NCBI RefSeq assembly: GCF_963662735.1
Contig: NZ_OY759744.1
Span: 1,096,153 to 1,160,152, forward strand
From: an uncultured Methanoregula sp.
GTDB lineage: Archaea > Halobacteriota > Methanomicrobia > Methanomicrobiales > Methanospirillaceae
Direction of reading: 5' to 3'
Length of the DNA: 64,000 nucleotides
Each line of letters opens with the position of its first letter. Within the stretch, counting starts at the first letter, position 1. The position numbers and the translations under genes were made by a program. Positions 35,496 to 45,402 of this stretch are shown in pieces. The notes beneath the pieces were generated by a model. It did no database searches and was not told the origin of the DNA. It was given only the letters and a program-made list of their open reading frames with translations.

Positions 35496-36089
35496 TCAGC
35501 GTTCTGTTACCGGTTTGGGAAGATCCCGCAGTTTTGCCGGTGAGCCTATCGCGAGCATATGGTCGGGGACATCTCTGGTCACTACAGAGCCGGCGGCGAT
35601 AAGAGCACCCTCTCCGATACATACCCCCGGGAGGATAGTAGCATTGGCGCCGATTGCTGCGTGGTCCCCGATTGTTGGCCCCTCCATTTGGCCATGAGAT
35701 GGCGGATACCTGTCGTTTGTCATGACGGTATTGGGCCCGATAAATACATGGTTCCCGATCCGGGTTTCCGTTGGTATATAGACCATGCTCTGGAGGCTCG
35801 TATCGCATCCAATGATGACATTCCCTTCAATAACTGTTGCGGTTCCGATGGCAACCCGGTCCCCGATTTTTGTATTTTCCCGGATCATAACATTGTGGCC
35901 GGTCTGGAAATCGTCACCGATGATCACATCACAATAGATTATCGTGCCGGATCGCAGTATGGCATTTTTCCCGATCACCGTCCCGGTAAAACCCGTCTTT
36001 CCCATGTTCGCACGGGAGGGAAAACCCAGTGTAACGGGCTCAAAGATTCTGGCATCCTGGCCAATGCTGTTTATTCCATATTCTATCAT
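35496..36089 (-). CDS. Left-handed beta-helix sugar acetyltransferase (WbpD-like)
   Basis: 197 residues made mostly of hexapeptide repeats ([41 protein letters not shown]). The His-bearing segment is followed by [17 protein letters not shown] and GAVVTRDV-like [20 protein letters not shown]. This matches acetyltransferases acting on UDP-3-amino sugars (WbpD, WlbB). It overlaps the glmS stop by four bases. The partner dehydrogenase and aminotransferase are not in the window. Confidence 0.88.
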   Translation of the reverse strand: MIEYGINSIGQDARIFEPVTLGFPSRANMGKTGFTGTVIGKNAILRSGTIIYCDVIIGDDFQTGHNVMIRENTKIGDRVAIGTATVIEGNVIIGCDTSLQSMVYIPTETRIGNHVFIGPNTVMTNDRYPPSHGQMEGPTIGDHAAIGANATILPGVCIGEGALIAAGSVVTRDVPDHMLAIGSPAKLRDLPKPVTER

Positions 36090-37837
36090 TCTACTGTCAC
36101 GCTCTTTGCCAGGTTTCTGGGTTTATCAACATCGCGTTTCAATGCAACTGCGGTATAATATGCGAGAAGCTGGAGTACAACAATACTAGTGAGTACCTGT
36201 ACAAAGACGGGAACCGCAGGTAGACCTATGAAGATATCGACAATATCCGGAACTTCGAGATCACCCTCGCAGCCAATCGCGATCACCGGTGCTCCCCGGG
36301 CCTTCATCTCCTTAATATTGGAGATCATGACCCCGTAGGTTTCCCCTGGCATGCAGAGTGCGATAACCGGAGTTTCCAGTGAGAGAAGAGCAAAAGGCCC
36401 GTGTTTTAGTTCTCCTGCGGCATATCCCTCGGCATGAATATACGTGATTTCTTTCATTTTGAGGGCACCTTCAAGAGCCACTGGGTAAAACGGCCCCCTG
36501 CCTACAAAAAAAACGCTTTGAGCATCCATACAGTGGGTGACGGCCTCAGAGATGTCCATTAAGAGTACATTCTCAATTGCCTGATGAGCTCGCAGGAGGC
36601 TGTCATCATATTTTTTATCGCAGATAAGATTCGCGATCTGCATCATCACGGCAAGTTGTGCTATGAAGGATTTTGTCGCAGCCACACTCATTTCCGGCCC
36701 TGCCCGCATAAAAAGCGTCATATCAGCAACCCTGCTGATAGTACTTCCGAGTACATTCGTGATTGCCAGCGTCCGGCAATTATGGGTTTTTGCCTGCCTG
36801 ATGGCAGTGAGCGTGTCGGCAGTCTCTCCTGACTGGGTAATCCCGATTACGAGCCCCTCCACCGGTGGCGGGAAATACCTGAACTCAGAAGCAAATTCAA
36901 GACGGGCGGGTATCCCGCAGGATCCTTCCAGAAGATACTTAAAAATAAGACCTGCATGATATGATGATCCGCACGCTACTATGGTTACTGTTGCCGGATG
37001 GCAACCAATGATTTTGGAAACCACATCCGGGTCTACGGCACGGATCGTGTTGTAAAATGCCTGAGGCTGTTCATAGATCTCCTTAAGCATATAATGGGCA
37101 AATCCCCCTTTCTTGACATCTTCAAGTGACCAATCGATGAGCTCGATCGGACGGGTGACCCGACTGCTATTGTTATAAATATCGATTTTTGCCCGGGTTA
37201 TAGATGCCACATCTCCTTCTTCCAGGAAAATTGCCCGCTCTGTGTGTTCGAGAATGGGGGTCATATCTGAAGCGGCAAAGGTCTCCCCGTCACCAATACC
37301 GATAACCAGAGGACTTGCGTTTCTCGCGGCGATCATGCAATCCTCTTTTGCGGAGATGACGAGCAGGGCATAGGAGCCTTCCAGTTTGGGGATGCTCTCC
37401 TGCACAGCTGCAAGGAGGTTCTGTGTCCCGGTATAGTGTTCTTCAATCAGGTGGACTACAACCTCTGTATCCGTATCAGAACGGAATATATGCCCGCGGG
37501 AAATGAGCTGGCGTTTCAGCTCAGCATAATTTTCAATAATGCCATTGTGGACAACGCCTATTGTCCCTGAACAATCGGTGTGGGGATGGGCATTTACGTC
37601 GTTAGGGGCCCCATGAGTGGCCCACCGCGTATGCCCGATCCCTATCTTACCTTTTAGTTTCAGAGATGAGCTGGCATTTTCTGATATCCGACCCCGATGC
37701 TTGGCCAGCTCGATACCCTCAATCCCAATGGTTGCAACGCCGAACGAATCGTAGCCCCGGTATTCGAGTTTTTTAAGTCCTTCAACGATGATAGGTGCCG
37801 CCTCTTTCCTGCCAACGTATCCGACTATACCGCACAC
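36086..37837 (-). CDS. glmS: Glutamine-fructose-6-phosphate aminotransferase
   Basis: 583 residues. N-terminal glutaminase begins [10 protein letters not shown] with Cys2 as nucleophile, and has [11 protein letters not shown] and HNGIIENY. Two SIS domains follow with [21 protein letters not shown] and [11 protein letters not shown], ending in the conserved [19 protein letters not shown]. It makes glucosamine-6-phosphate, the entry to UDP-GlcNAc. The stop lies within the operon, overlapping the acetyltransferase start. Confidence 0.97.
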   Translation of the reverse strand: MCGIVGYVGRKEAAPIIVEGLKKLEYRGYDSFGVATIGIEGIELAKHRGRISENASSSLKLKGKIGIGHTRWATHGAPNDVNAHPHTDCSGTIGVVHNGIIENYAELKRQLISRGHIFRSDTDTEVVVHLIEEHYTGTQNLLAAVQESIPKLEGSYALLVISAKEDCMIAARNASPLVIGIGDGETFAASDMTPILEHTERAIFLEEGDVASITRAKIDIYNNSSRVTRPIELIDWSLEDVKKGGFAHYMLKEIYEQPQAFYNTIRAVDPDVVSKIIGCHPATVTIVACGSSYHAGLIFKYLLEGSCGIPARLEFASEFRYFPPPVEGLVIGITQSGETADTLTAIRQAKTHNCRTLAITNVLGSTISRVADMTLFMRAGPEMSVAATKSFIAQLAVMMQIANLICDKKYDDSLLRAHQAIENVLLMDISEAVTHCMDAQSVFFVGRGPFYPVALEGALKMKEITYIHAEGYAAGELKHGPFALLSLETPVIALCMPGETYGVMISNIKEMKARGAPVIAIGCEGDLEVPDIVDIFIGLPAVPVFVQVLTSIVVLQLLAYYTAVALKRDVDKPRNLAKSVTVE

Positions 37838-37838
37838 G

Positions 37839-38993
37839 TTATATCACCGTACTGTCATCCGGGATGCACCTGGTCACCAGGGAACTACTTCCCTCGATGG
37901 TTGCATTGTTGCCCACAATGGAATTCTTATACTTGGTGAACGGTCCGCTCTTCACACGATCCCCGAAGACCGCACCAAACTCCGATCGTATTGCTGAATC
38001 TTCGATCTCCATAAGTCCTGTCGCATTCGAGACCGATGTATGATCGGCAAAGGAACACCGTTCCCCGATTACGGTGTCGGTTATTCGTGAATGGGAACCG
38101 ACTGATGAGTCGTCCATGATCACACTTTCGCCGATGAACGAAAACGGTTCGAGAGTAACTCTTGAACCAATGCTCGTGTTGGGCAGGATGCAACAGTTGG
38201 GCCCGATCGTGCACTCACTCCCAATGACAACGGGGCCGGTGATTACCGTATTCGGCCCGATTATTGTGCCTTTTCCAATCCTCACAGATCCCTGTATAAT
38301 CGTCTGCTTGCTGGCAGTTCCTTCGCGGGCCGGTAAGAGTGTACTTAAAAGACGCCTGTTCATCTTGAGAAGATCCCAGGCAAAGATAGCATCCTGCCAG
38401 TCATCAGCAGGTATTCCCCGTATCTGGTGGCCGTCATCAATCATGGAGGATATTGCATCAGTAAGATCATTTCCCCTGATATATGTGAAGACCTCTTTTT
38501 TCAGGGAATAAATCCCAGTACTCACCATAAAGCTCGGGGCGTATTCGGGTTTTTCTACGATGTGGGAAATAAATCCCTCTTTGAGGAGGACTACCCCGAA
38601 GTTGGAGGGATTGGGGTGTTCCTTGACCAGCATCGCATTCGGGATATCTTTTATTCGCGCAATAGAATGGGGGTCGATATAATTGTCACCGGGAAGGAGA
38701 AGAAAATTATCATGTATCTTGGACTCTGCGCACTGGAGGGCATGCGCTGTTCCCAGTTGTTTTTCTTGGACAACCACCTCAATGGGGATATCCAGCTGAT
38801 TCAAGAATCTGGTAACCTGTTCTTTGCGGTACCCGACAACGACAATGATCTCCCGGATACCATTTTTTACCAGAGCCTCAATAACGTATTCGATAATCGG
38901 GCGATTCGCAACCGGTATCATTGCTTTGGGCCTGCTCCTCGTGAGTGGCCGGACCCGCTTTCCCTCTCCTGCTGCCAGAATGACTGCCTGCAT
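37839..38993 (-). CDS. GlmU-type sugar-1-phosphate nucleotidylyltransferase/acyltransferase, copy 1
   Basis: 384 residues. The N-terminal nucleotidyltransferase begins MQAVILAAGEGKRVRPLTRSRPKAMIP, with LLPGDNYID as metal-binding element. From about residue 245 a hexapeptide beta-helix follows (SVRIGKGTIIGPN, NCCILPNTSIG). Archaeal bifunctional enzymes of this shape acetylate GlcN-1-P and form UDP-GlcNAc or act on Glc-1-P/dTTP. It lies one base after glmS in transcription order upstream of it. Substrate preference relative to copy 2 is not visible. Confidence 0.9.
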   Translation of the reverse strand: MQAVILAAGEGKRVRPLTRSRPKAMIPVANRPIIEYVIEALVKNGIREIIVVVGYRKEQVTRFLNQLDIPIEVVVQEKQLGTAHALQCAESKIHDNFLLLPGDNYIDPHSIARIKDIPNAMLVKEHPNPSNFGVVLLKEGFISHIVEKPEYAPSFMVSTGIYSLKKEVFTYIRGNDLTDAISSMIDDGHQIRGIPADDWQDAIFAWDLLKMNRRLLSTLLPAREGTASKQTIIQGSVRIGKGTIIGPNTVITGPVVIGSECTIGPNCCILPNTSIGSRVTLEPFSFIGESVIMDDSSVGSHSRITDTVIGERCSFADHTSVSNATGLMEIEDSAIRSEFGAVFGDRVKSGPFTKYKNSIVGNNATIEGSSSLVTRCIPDDSTVI

Positions 38994-39001
38994 CTCGTTC
39001 C

Positions 39002-40201
39002 CTACCTAATAACTCCTTTTTCTCCGATACACCCTTCGATATATGATCCGGGCGCAAACAATGCGTTGCTTCCAATCATCGTCCCGACATTAATGGAACA
39101 GTTAATCCCAAACTGGACATTATCCCCGACAATCGCCCCGAATTTCTTCCTCCGTGTATTTTTCCCGCAGACCCGGATGGGGGCGTGATCATGACGCAGG
39201 TTAGCTACTTTGGTTCCTGCACCAAAATTACACCCGGACCCGATTATAGAATCTCCAATATAATTAAAGTGAGGGATTTTTGTCTCACTCATGATGATGG
39301 AATTTTTAATTTCGGAACAGTGTCCGATATGACAATTATCTCCTATGCTGGTTGCACCCCTGATGTATGCATGGGGGCCGATGCGACAGTTTTTCCCGAT
39401 GATACATGGACCTTCAATATATGTACCGGATTTAACGATGCTCCCCTCTCCGATCGTTATTGCACCGTTCAGCGAAACGCCGTCCTCAACTCTCCCGTTT
39501 TTCTTTGAGGGATGGGACTCCATCAGAATAGCATTGGCGTCCAGCATATCCCATGGGTAGCCTACATCCATCCAGTAGGTGAGGGTGTGGGAGTGCAATC
39601 TCTTTTCTGCAATCAGGACTGAAAGTGCATCTGTCAGTTCAAGTTCTCCTCTTGGTGATGGCCGGACATTATCGATATACTCGAAAATTTCTGGTGTAAA
39701 AAGATATGCACCGGCATTGATAAGATTGGACTTTGGTTGGGCTGACTTTTCTTCAAGCGCAGTCACCATGCCGTTTTCCACCATAACGACCCCAAAATCA
39801 CCCGGATGATCAGTTGTGCTTGTACTCATGCAGGGTGCAGTTTTCCTGCAAAGGTCAGCTATATCCTCTCGCTTGAGTACCATATCACCGTTCATGACCA
39901 GAAATGGCCCGTGTACAAGATCCTGAGATGCCTTTACGGCATCTGCGGTCCCGTTTTGGTGTCTCTGGGATGCATATTCAATATGGATCCCCCAATCAGA
40001 ACCGTCCGCGAAGTATCTTCGGATTTCCCGTTCCCCGTACCCTACTACAAAAACGAACTCGGAAATTCCTGCTTCGCGGGCTGCACGAACCAAATGCTCC
40101 ATCATCGGGCGGTTTGCCAGTGGAAGCATCACTTTCGGGCGCTTCGCCGTCAGAGGGCGCATGCGTTTCCCTTCTCCTGCAGCGAGAATGACGCATTCCA
40201 T
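39002..40201 (-). CDS. GlmU-type sugar-1-phosphate nucleotidylyltransferase/acyltransferase, copy 2
   Basis: 399 residues, paralogous to the next gene downstream. Starts MECVILAAGEGKRMRPLTAKRPKVMLP, with VMNGDMVLKREDIADL, GELELTDALS and a C-terminal beta-helix ending in KKFGAIVGDNVQFGIN, close to Methanocaldococcus MJ1101 and Sulfolobus ST0452 types. Lies 8 bases before copy 1 and 23 bases after glmM. One copy probably makes UDP-GlcNAc; the other may supply a second activated sugar. Confidence 0.9.
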   Translation of the reverse strand: MECVILAAGEGKRMRPLTAKRPKVMLPLANRPMMEHLVRAAREAGISEFVFVVGYGEREIRRYFADGSDWGIHIEYASQRHQNGTADAVKASQDLVHGPFLVMNGDMVLKREDIADLCRKTAPCMSTSTTDHPGDFGVVMVENGMVTALEEKSAQPKSNLINAGAYLFTPEIFEYIDNVRPSPRGELELTDALSVLIAEKRLHSHTLTYWMDVGYPWDMLDANAILMESHPSKKNGRVEDGVSLNGAITIGEGSIVKSGTYIEGPCIIGKNCRIGPHAYIRGATSIGDNCHIGHCSEIKNSIIMSETKIPHFNYIGDSIIGSGCNFGAGTKVANLRHDHAPIRVCGKNTRRKKFGAIVGDNVQFGINCSINVGTMIGSNALFAPGSYIEGCIGEKGVIR

Positions 40202-40224
40202 GCGTACAGGTGCTCTTACAACAT

Positions 40225-41475
40225 TTAAGCAGTTTTCCCCTGTTGGATACGTTCTTTGCCTTTTGCAAGCATCTCTTTTGCTTTTCCGATCGTTGTACCC
40301 TCGGCAGTGATCCGGATTTTAGGTTCAGTTCCGCTTGCCCGGATGAGGTACCATCCTTCCCCATCCTCAATACGGATACCATCGGTTGGGTTTGAAGCCC
40401 CAAGCGCACTCACTGTCTCCCTTGCAGAAGAACTTGTTATGGACTCCCTGAGTATCGGGTACTTGGGCATACTATCGATCTCTGCTGCGATGTCCCATTG
40501 GGATGCAATCTCACAGAAGAGTGCGGCGGCGTGGGGGCCATCGGGACAATAAGATACTTCCGGGAAGATCCATGCTCCCGAAGGCTCACCTCCGAAATCC
40601 CCCCATGTGAGAAGTGCTTCGGAAACATAGGTATCTCCCACAGGAGTGCGCCTGACATCAGATATTTCGTCGATAATCATTGAGGCGTCACTGGTTGTCA
40701 CCACCCTTTTTGCATCCAGATACCGGGCAAAAAGCATGAGAAGGTGATCACCCCCGATATATCGCCCCCGATTGTCAAATGCCATCATTCTGTCAGCATC
40801 ACCATCATGCACTACCCCGCAGCGGGCATTGGTTTTCCGCACCATTTCTCCCACATATCCGAGATGCTCCTCGAGAGGTTCCGAAGGTCGGGTAAAATGG
40901 CCGGATGGGTTGCAATTGAGACAGACTGCTTTTACACCCGCGTCTGTCAGGAGGGTTGGGCTGAGTGTACAGCCGGCACCATTTCCACAGTCAAGGACAA
41001 CCGGAAGTCCCGGTTCGATATGCACGGTGTTCAGAATAGCATTCTTGTGGGGGGTTAGAGCATCGATAACCTGTTCAGAACCCTGATGCTGCCAGTCAGT
41101 CCAATATCGGGATTTGAGCAGTTCCTCCATCTCAACCTGCTGGGATTGTGTGAAGGAAGATCCGTCTGGATTGAAGAGTTTGATCCCATTATATTCTTCA
41201 GGATTATGGGATGCAGTGATCATACAGCCTGCGCGTGCAGTACGCGTTGCATATGCGACAGTAGGTGTCGGGACAATTCCCGCTGTATGTATGATTCCCC
41301 CGCTCCCGATAGCTCCGGAGACGACGAGATGGGCCAGAAGGGGGCTTGTTGTCCGGGTATCTATTCCGACGATGATATCCGGTGACCTGAATGCCAGCGC
41401 AGAGCCCACTTTCAAAGCTGTATCGATCAGGACCTGATCGTACTTCCTTCGTATTCCCGATGACCCGAAAAGCAT
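40225..41475 (-). CDS. glmM: Phosphoglucosamine mutase (phosphohexomutase family)
   Basis: 416 residues. The phosphoserine loop is TASHNPEEYNGIK, the metal loop is DGDADRM, the sugar-binding loop is GEPSGAWIFPE and the C-terminal phosphate-binding loop RASGTEPKIRI. These four motifs define the alpha-D-phosphohexomutases. Position beside glmS and two glmU-type genes favours glucosamine-phosphate as substrate. It is the first gene of the glm block. Confidence 0.93.
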   Translation of the reverse strand: MLFGSSGIRRKYDQVLIDTALKVGSALAFRSPDIIVGIDTRTTSPLLAHLVVSGAIGSGGIIHTAGIVPTPTVAYATRTARAGCMITASHNPEEYNGIKLFNPDGSSFTQSQQVEMEELLKSRYWTDWQHQGSEQVIDALTPHKNAILNTVHIEPGLPVVLDCGNGAGCTLSPTLLTDAGVKAVCLNCNPSGHFTRPSEPLEEHLGYVGEMVRKTNARCGVVHDGDADRMMAFDNRGRYIGGDHLLMLFARYLDAKRVVTTSDASMIIDEISDVRRTPVGDTYVSEALLTWGDFGGEPSGAWIFPEVSYCPDGPHAAALFCEIASQWDIAAEIDSMPKYPILRESITSSSARETVSALGASNPTDGIRIEDGEGWYLIRASGTEPKIRITAEGTTIGKAKEMLAKGKERIQQGKTA

Positions 41476-41559
41476 AGTAAATTGTTGGATGCCTTTCCAA
41501 TAGATTTTATCGCTCTGTCCGGTTTGACCAGAATAATCCGGGGTATTGATGCGGTTGTA

Positions 41560-42168
41560 TCAGCTTTTTCCATATGGACACCAGTGTTCGAGCTCGTGAA
41601 GACGGGCGATACCCGCGGTCGATGGCCCGATACAGACGATCCGCTTCATCTTCCGCCATGTCTCAATGAAATCGCCGGTGTCAGTGGCAATTATCCCCTC
41701 GCCTCCGATGATGATGATGTCAGCATCTGAAGGTCCCATTACAAGAGCATGTCGGAAATCAGACTCAAACGCCGGCACATTTCCAACACACCATACCTTT
41801 TTGCCGGAAAGTTCGTACTCCAACTGCTCGCTACAGGGCTCGTGAGATGATGGTGAACAGGCATGATGTACCCGCGAAAGACAGAAGAAACCAGTGACAA
41901 CGTTCACGATCGCGCAGGCTGCGCTCCTGACCGATGGCGTATCGAGCGGGGCACCGAACATAAAGGAGATCTTTGTTCGGGCCCGGATGGGCTCGTATGT
42001 TGTGAAATCCGCACTCCTTCCTCCGAATGCTGCTGACATACACGCACCCTTTTCGTACTGACAGTTTACCACATCCGGGTTGACGTCAAGGAGCACCCCC
42101 CCTTCTTCGCATCCACTGTGTTCCAGCAGGCCTTCCAGTTTTTTAACGGATTCAATAATAATATCCAT
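41560..42168 (-). CDS. DUF364-like Rossmann protein
   Basis: 202 residues. The C-terminal half resembles the DUF364/heavy-metal-chelation Rossmann-like domain: VWCVGNVPAFESDFR, ADIIIIGGEGIIATDTGDFIE and RIVCIGPSTAGI. The N-terminal half is Cys-rich (GCEEGGVLLDV, CQYEKGACMSAAFGG, PCSEQ). Such proteins are linked to metal handling, but the activity here is unknown. Its start overlaps the cyclase stop (TGATG), making it the last gene of the suf-pcm array. Confidence 0.6.
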   Translation of the reverse strand: MDIIIESVKKLEGLLEHSGCEEGGVLLDVNPDVVNCQYEKGACMSAAFGGRSADFTTYEPIRARTKISFMFGAPLDTPSVRSAACAIVNVVTGFFCLSRVHHACSPSSHEPCSEQLEYELSGKKVWCVGNVPAFESDFRHALVMGPSDADIIIIGGEGIIATDTGDFIETWRKMKRIVCIGPSTAGIARLHELEHWCPYGKS

Positions 42169-42797
42169 CAGGCACTCTCCTCTTTCGTGGTAAGGATAAC
42201 CCTTGCAGGAGACCCGTCGAGACCAGCAAGACGCAGTGGCAGTGCAATCATGTTGTAATCCCCTTCCGGAACTCCGGATAGATCTAAAAGTTCAATAACA
42301 ATACAGTCGTGGCTGAGCAGTTCCCGGTGAACAGATCCATCGCAGACGAACGACTCGATCGAGAATGAATCTATGCCCACACAACACAGCCCGACCCCGG
42401 TGAGGTACCGGGCTGCATCCAGATTCAATGCCGGGTAATCCTCTTTAAATTTTGTGGATTCAGAAAATGAGGTTCTGAGCATGAGGCGCTGTATTCCATC
42501 CAGTTGTCCCATTAGGGACGTTTTTGTTATCGTACTTCCCTCTCCGGTCACATCGAGAACCCTGCATTTGCCGATCAGGTGCGAAAGGGGCACCCTGTCG
42601 ATCGTGTCCCCGGATTTCAGATAATGAATGGGGGCGTCAATATGTGTCCCGGTGTGACTGTTCATGTGCATATCTGTGATCAGGTACAATCCCTTGTCCT
42701 CCTGCACGAATTCAGGAGGTGTATCTCCGGGATATACGAATGATCTACCGGTGAGCGGACGGGTTATATCGTAGAACTTCAATTTTCCTCCTTCCAT
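42168..42797 (-). CDS. Cyclase/kynurenine formamidase-family metal hydrolase
   Basis: 209 residues. The family's metal motif HTGTHIDAPIHY is at about residue 48, with DITRPL at the N-terminus and FVYPGDTPP after it. Members hydrolyse formylkynurenine, isatin or similar amides; the substrate here is unknown. ATG 42797 has GGAGG five bases before it. An in-frame TTG at 42782 has its own GGAGGA and overlaps the pcm stop as TTGA, so two starts are possible. Confidence 0.88.
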   Translation of the reverse strand: MEGGKLKFYDITRPLTGRSFVYPGDTPPEFVQEDKGLYLITDMHMNSHTGTHIDAPIHYLKSGDTIDRVPLSHLIGKCRVLDVTGEGSTITKTSLMGQLDGIQRLMLRTSFSESTKFKEDYPALNLDAARYLTGVGLCCVGIDSFSIESFVCDGSVHRELLSHDCIVIELLDLSGVPEGDYNMIALPLRLAGLDGSPARVILTTKEESA

Positions 42798-43435
42798 CCC
42801 TGCCTCCCGATAAGGGGAACAAACCTCACTCCTCCATGCGAAGACTCCACGATTCGGCTACCGGTACGGACGATTCGGATGAGATTCTGGAGATCGCGAT
42901 TACCGACAGGTGCCACAAGTCTCCCCTCTTCTGCAAGTTGATCAATGAGTGGTTGGGGGACCTGTGGTGTTGCGGCCGTTATAAGGATCCCGTTAAATGG
43001 AGCGCTGGCGGGATAGCCGATTGTACCGTCCCCCACAATCAGATCGACATTGGCTATTCCCAGCTTATCAAGGTTTGAGCGTGCAAGATCCGCCACCACA
43101 GGTATCCGTTCGATAGTAATAACCCTCTTTGCAAGTTTTCCAAGAATTGCTGCCTGGTACCCGCTTCCGGCTCCGATTTCAAGGATAGTGTCGTCCTGTC
43201 CCGGGTTCAGGAGTTCTGTCATAAGGGCAACGATATACGGCTGGGAAATAGTCTGTCCATTACCGATTGGTAGGGGGGAATCCTCGTAAGCAGCCTGGTC
43301 ATACGGAGGAGGAATAAAAAAGTGACGGGGGATCTCTTTGATAACTGAGATGATACGGGGGTTCTGGATCCCCCGCGAACGAATCTGGTCCTCCACCATT
43401 CTTTCACGCTCAAATGCCCTGGGGTATTTGGTCAT
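42779..43435 (-). CDS. pcm: Protein-L-isoaspartate O-methyltransferase
   Basis: 218 residues. It methylates isoaspartyl residues in aged proteins using SAM. Motifs: DSPLPIGNGQTISQPYIVA (substrate loop), LEIGAGSGYQAAIL (SAM motif I), VITIERIP, LIVGDGTIGYP and ILITAATPQVPQPLIDQL. An AAGGAGG sits before the ATG. It lies 12 bases after sufB on the same strand. Confidence 0.96.
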   Translation of the reverse strand: MTKYPRAFERERMVEDQIRSRGIQNPRIISVIKEIPRHFFIPPPYDQAAYEDSPLPIGNGQTISQPYIVALMTELLNPGQDDTILEIGAGSGYQAAILGKLAKRVITIERIPVVADLARSNLDKLGIANVDLIVGDGTIGYPASAPFNGILITAATPQVPQPLIDQLAEEGRLVAPVGNRDLQNLIRIVRTGSRIVESSHGGVRFVPLIGRQGWKEEN

Positions 43436-43447
43436 ATGACCTCCTTT

Positions 43448-44563
43448 TTAGAACCCTGATTTCTCCGCCACGTCGATAGATGCATCGATCTGTTTTTGAA
43501 GTGATTCTGGCAGGCCGGCGATCTTCACATCAAGGAATCCCCTGATGATGGTAGCGGTGGCCTCGTCTTCATCAAGCCCCCGGGACATCAGGTATTCAAT
43601 CTCATCTTTTGCCAGCTTTCCGACGGCTGCTTCGTGGGAGAGCTCAGTACCGACGACCGATCCTTCAATTTCAGGAATGGCGTATATCACGCCGTCCTTC
43701 AGGATTAGGCCTTTGCATTCCAGATGCCCCCGGGTGCCGGCAACCTTTCCATTGATGTGACCCCGGGAAATGATTGTCCCCCCCTTCGTGATGGCGCGGG
43801 TGATCAGCTCTGCACTGGCACCCGGGGCTTCAAGGATTGCGCGCGAACCGAGATCCATATAGGAACCCGGTGTTGAAATTACGATACTGCTGAACCTGGC
43901 AACCGAATTGGCCCCTTTCAGGGTTGCTGTGGGGTACATTTGCACTTTTTTAACCGGCTGCATGCAGACATAATTGGAGAGGAATACCCCGTTCTCTTCG
44001 ACAATGGACGCACTCCGTGGATAGACTTCGATATCCTCGCTCCAGTTGTGAATCATTGTAAAGCTGATCTTGGCATTCTTTTTAATGTAGAACTCGGAGA
44101 TCCCATAGTGAGCCCCACCTTTACCTACATGTGCCCCGCTGGCACATCCGGATATCATATGGAGCTCGGCCCCCTCTTCTGCGATAACGATATTGTGTAC
44201 ATGCTGGATCTGGTCCTTTCCGAGATAGAGGCATGCCTGGACCGGCATGACGTTATTCGAGCCTTTATGGGCAATGATGACATAACCCTTCGGATCTTTC
44301 TGTGCTGCGACGTATCTTGTTATGTCATCTTTTTCCGGTGAGACTACATTCCAGGAATATTCTTTCAGCCAGCCGTATTTTTCCATTGCCCGCTTGTAGG
44401 AGAGTACCTCGATACCGGATTCGCCGCATTCGGCCTGGACTATGTCCTGGTCCATCTGGAGGAATGTTCCACACCGGTTTTTCATCGAGAGATCAATTCC
44501 TGCCTGAGCAATACGCTCCTCATCAACTTTCGAGAGTTCCGGGACTTTTACGGGTGACGGCAT
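43448..44563 (-). CDS. sufB: Fe-S scaffold protein SufB/SufD family
   Basis: About 371 residues of the SufBD beta-helix family. Features are HNIVIAEEGAELHMISGCAS, NAKISFTMIHNWSEDI, RFSSIVISTPGS and the conserved ending ELSHEAAVGKLAKDEIEYLMSRG with GFLDV. Only one SufB-type gene accompanies sufC, as in the minimal SmsCB system of many methanogens. ATG 44563 is preceded by AAGGAG and overlaps sufC by 16 bases; the frame itself is open to 44629. Confidence 0.95.
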   Translation of the reverse strand: MPSPVKVPELSKVDEERIAQAGIDLSMKNRCGTFLQMDQDIVQAECGESGIEVLSYKRAMEKYGWLKEYSWNVVSPEKDDITRYVAAQKDPKGYVIIAHKGSNNVMPVQACLYLGKDQIQHVHNIVIAEEGAELHMISGCASGAHVGKGGAHYGISEFYIKKNAKISFTMIHNWSEDIEVYPRSASIVEENGVFLSNYVCMQPVKKVQMYPTATLKGANSVARFSSIVISTPGSYMDLGSRAILEAPGASAELITRAITKGGTIISRGHINGKVAGTRGHLECKGLILKDGVIYAIPEIEGSVVGTELSHEAAVGKLAKDEIEYLMSRGLDEDEATATIIRGFLDVKIAGLPESLQKQIDASIDVAEKSGF

Positions 44564-45279
44564 TCGAGACACTCCTTGTAACCACGCTGTTTGATATCCT
44601 TTAAGATTTCCCGGGGGTTCCCATGGCACCGAATCTGCCCGTCACACATAACGTGTCCCTTGTCAGCATCGATGTAATCGAGAATATATCCCGTATGGGT
44701 AATGACGAGGCCGCTCTTCCTCCGTTTGATGAGGTGTTTGTCTTTTTCGAGAAGGGATCCAATGGTTGTCCCGATAAGGGAGATATTTTCCAGATCAACC
44801 CCGCTTTCCGGCTCGTCCAGCATGACGAAATCCGGGTTCTGGATCATGAGCTGCAGTACTTCGCTGCGTTTGATTTCTCCTCCGGAGAATCCTTTGTTGA
44901 TGTCCCGCTCAAGGAATTTGTCCATGTGGACAGATGCTGCAAGTTTTGTGATGTCTTCATTCTTGGTTTTTGAGATTGCTGTAAGCATCTTTCCCAGTTT
45001 AAGGCCCGATATGGTTGGTGGGCGCTGGAACATCATTCCGATGCCCCGTTGTGCCCTCTCATGGGCATGCATTGCTGTTACATCCTCCCCTCGGAAAAGG
45101 ATCTTTCCCTTGGTGATAGTATAATTGGAAAAACCCATAATAGTCATGAGGAGCGTTGTCTTGCCCGAACCGTTCGGACCGAGCAAGACATGGGTCTCCC
45201 CTTCACCGATGTGGAGGTTAATATCGTGCAACACCTCTTTGTCGCCGACCTTCACATATAAGTTCTGAATTTGCAGCAT
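44548..45279 (-). CDS. sufC: Fe-S assembly ATPase SufC
   Basis: About 243 residues, ABC-type ATPase. Walker A GPNGSGKTTL, Q-loop MMFQRPPTISGLKLGKML, signature GFSGGEIKRSEVLQ, Walker B FVMLDEPESGVD and switch VITHTGYI. SufC drives SufB for iron-sulfur cluster assembly in the cytosol. Start ATG 45279 (MLQIQNLYV) is preferred over the GTG at 45294. Divergent from the DNA methyltransferase gene, 123 bases away. Confidence 0.96.
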   Translation of the reverse strand: MLQIQNLYVKVGDKEVLHDINLHIGEGETHVLLGPNGSGKTTLLMTIMGFSNYTITKGKILFRGEDVTAMHAHERAQRGIGMMFQRPPTISGLKLGKMLTAISKTKNEDITKLAASVHMDKFLERDINKGFSGGEIKRSEVLQLMIQNPDFVMLDEPESGVDLENISLIGTTIGSLLEKDKHLIKRRKSGLVITHTGYILDYIDADKGHVMCDGQIRCHGNPREILKDIKQRGYKECLECRHP

Positions 45280-45402
45280 AGAATAATCACACACACTATG
45301 TCCCAGGCTCCAATTAACGCTTTTGACGTGAACATTACCTGTTTTACAATTAGACAGCCTTTAACCCCTCGTAGTATAGCATTGTATAGTCAGTGAATTA
45401 TC

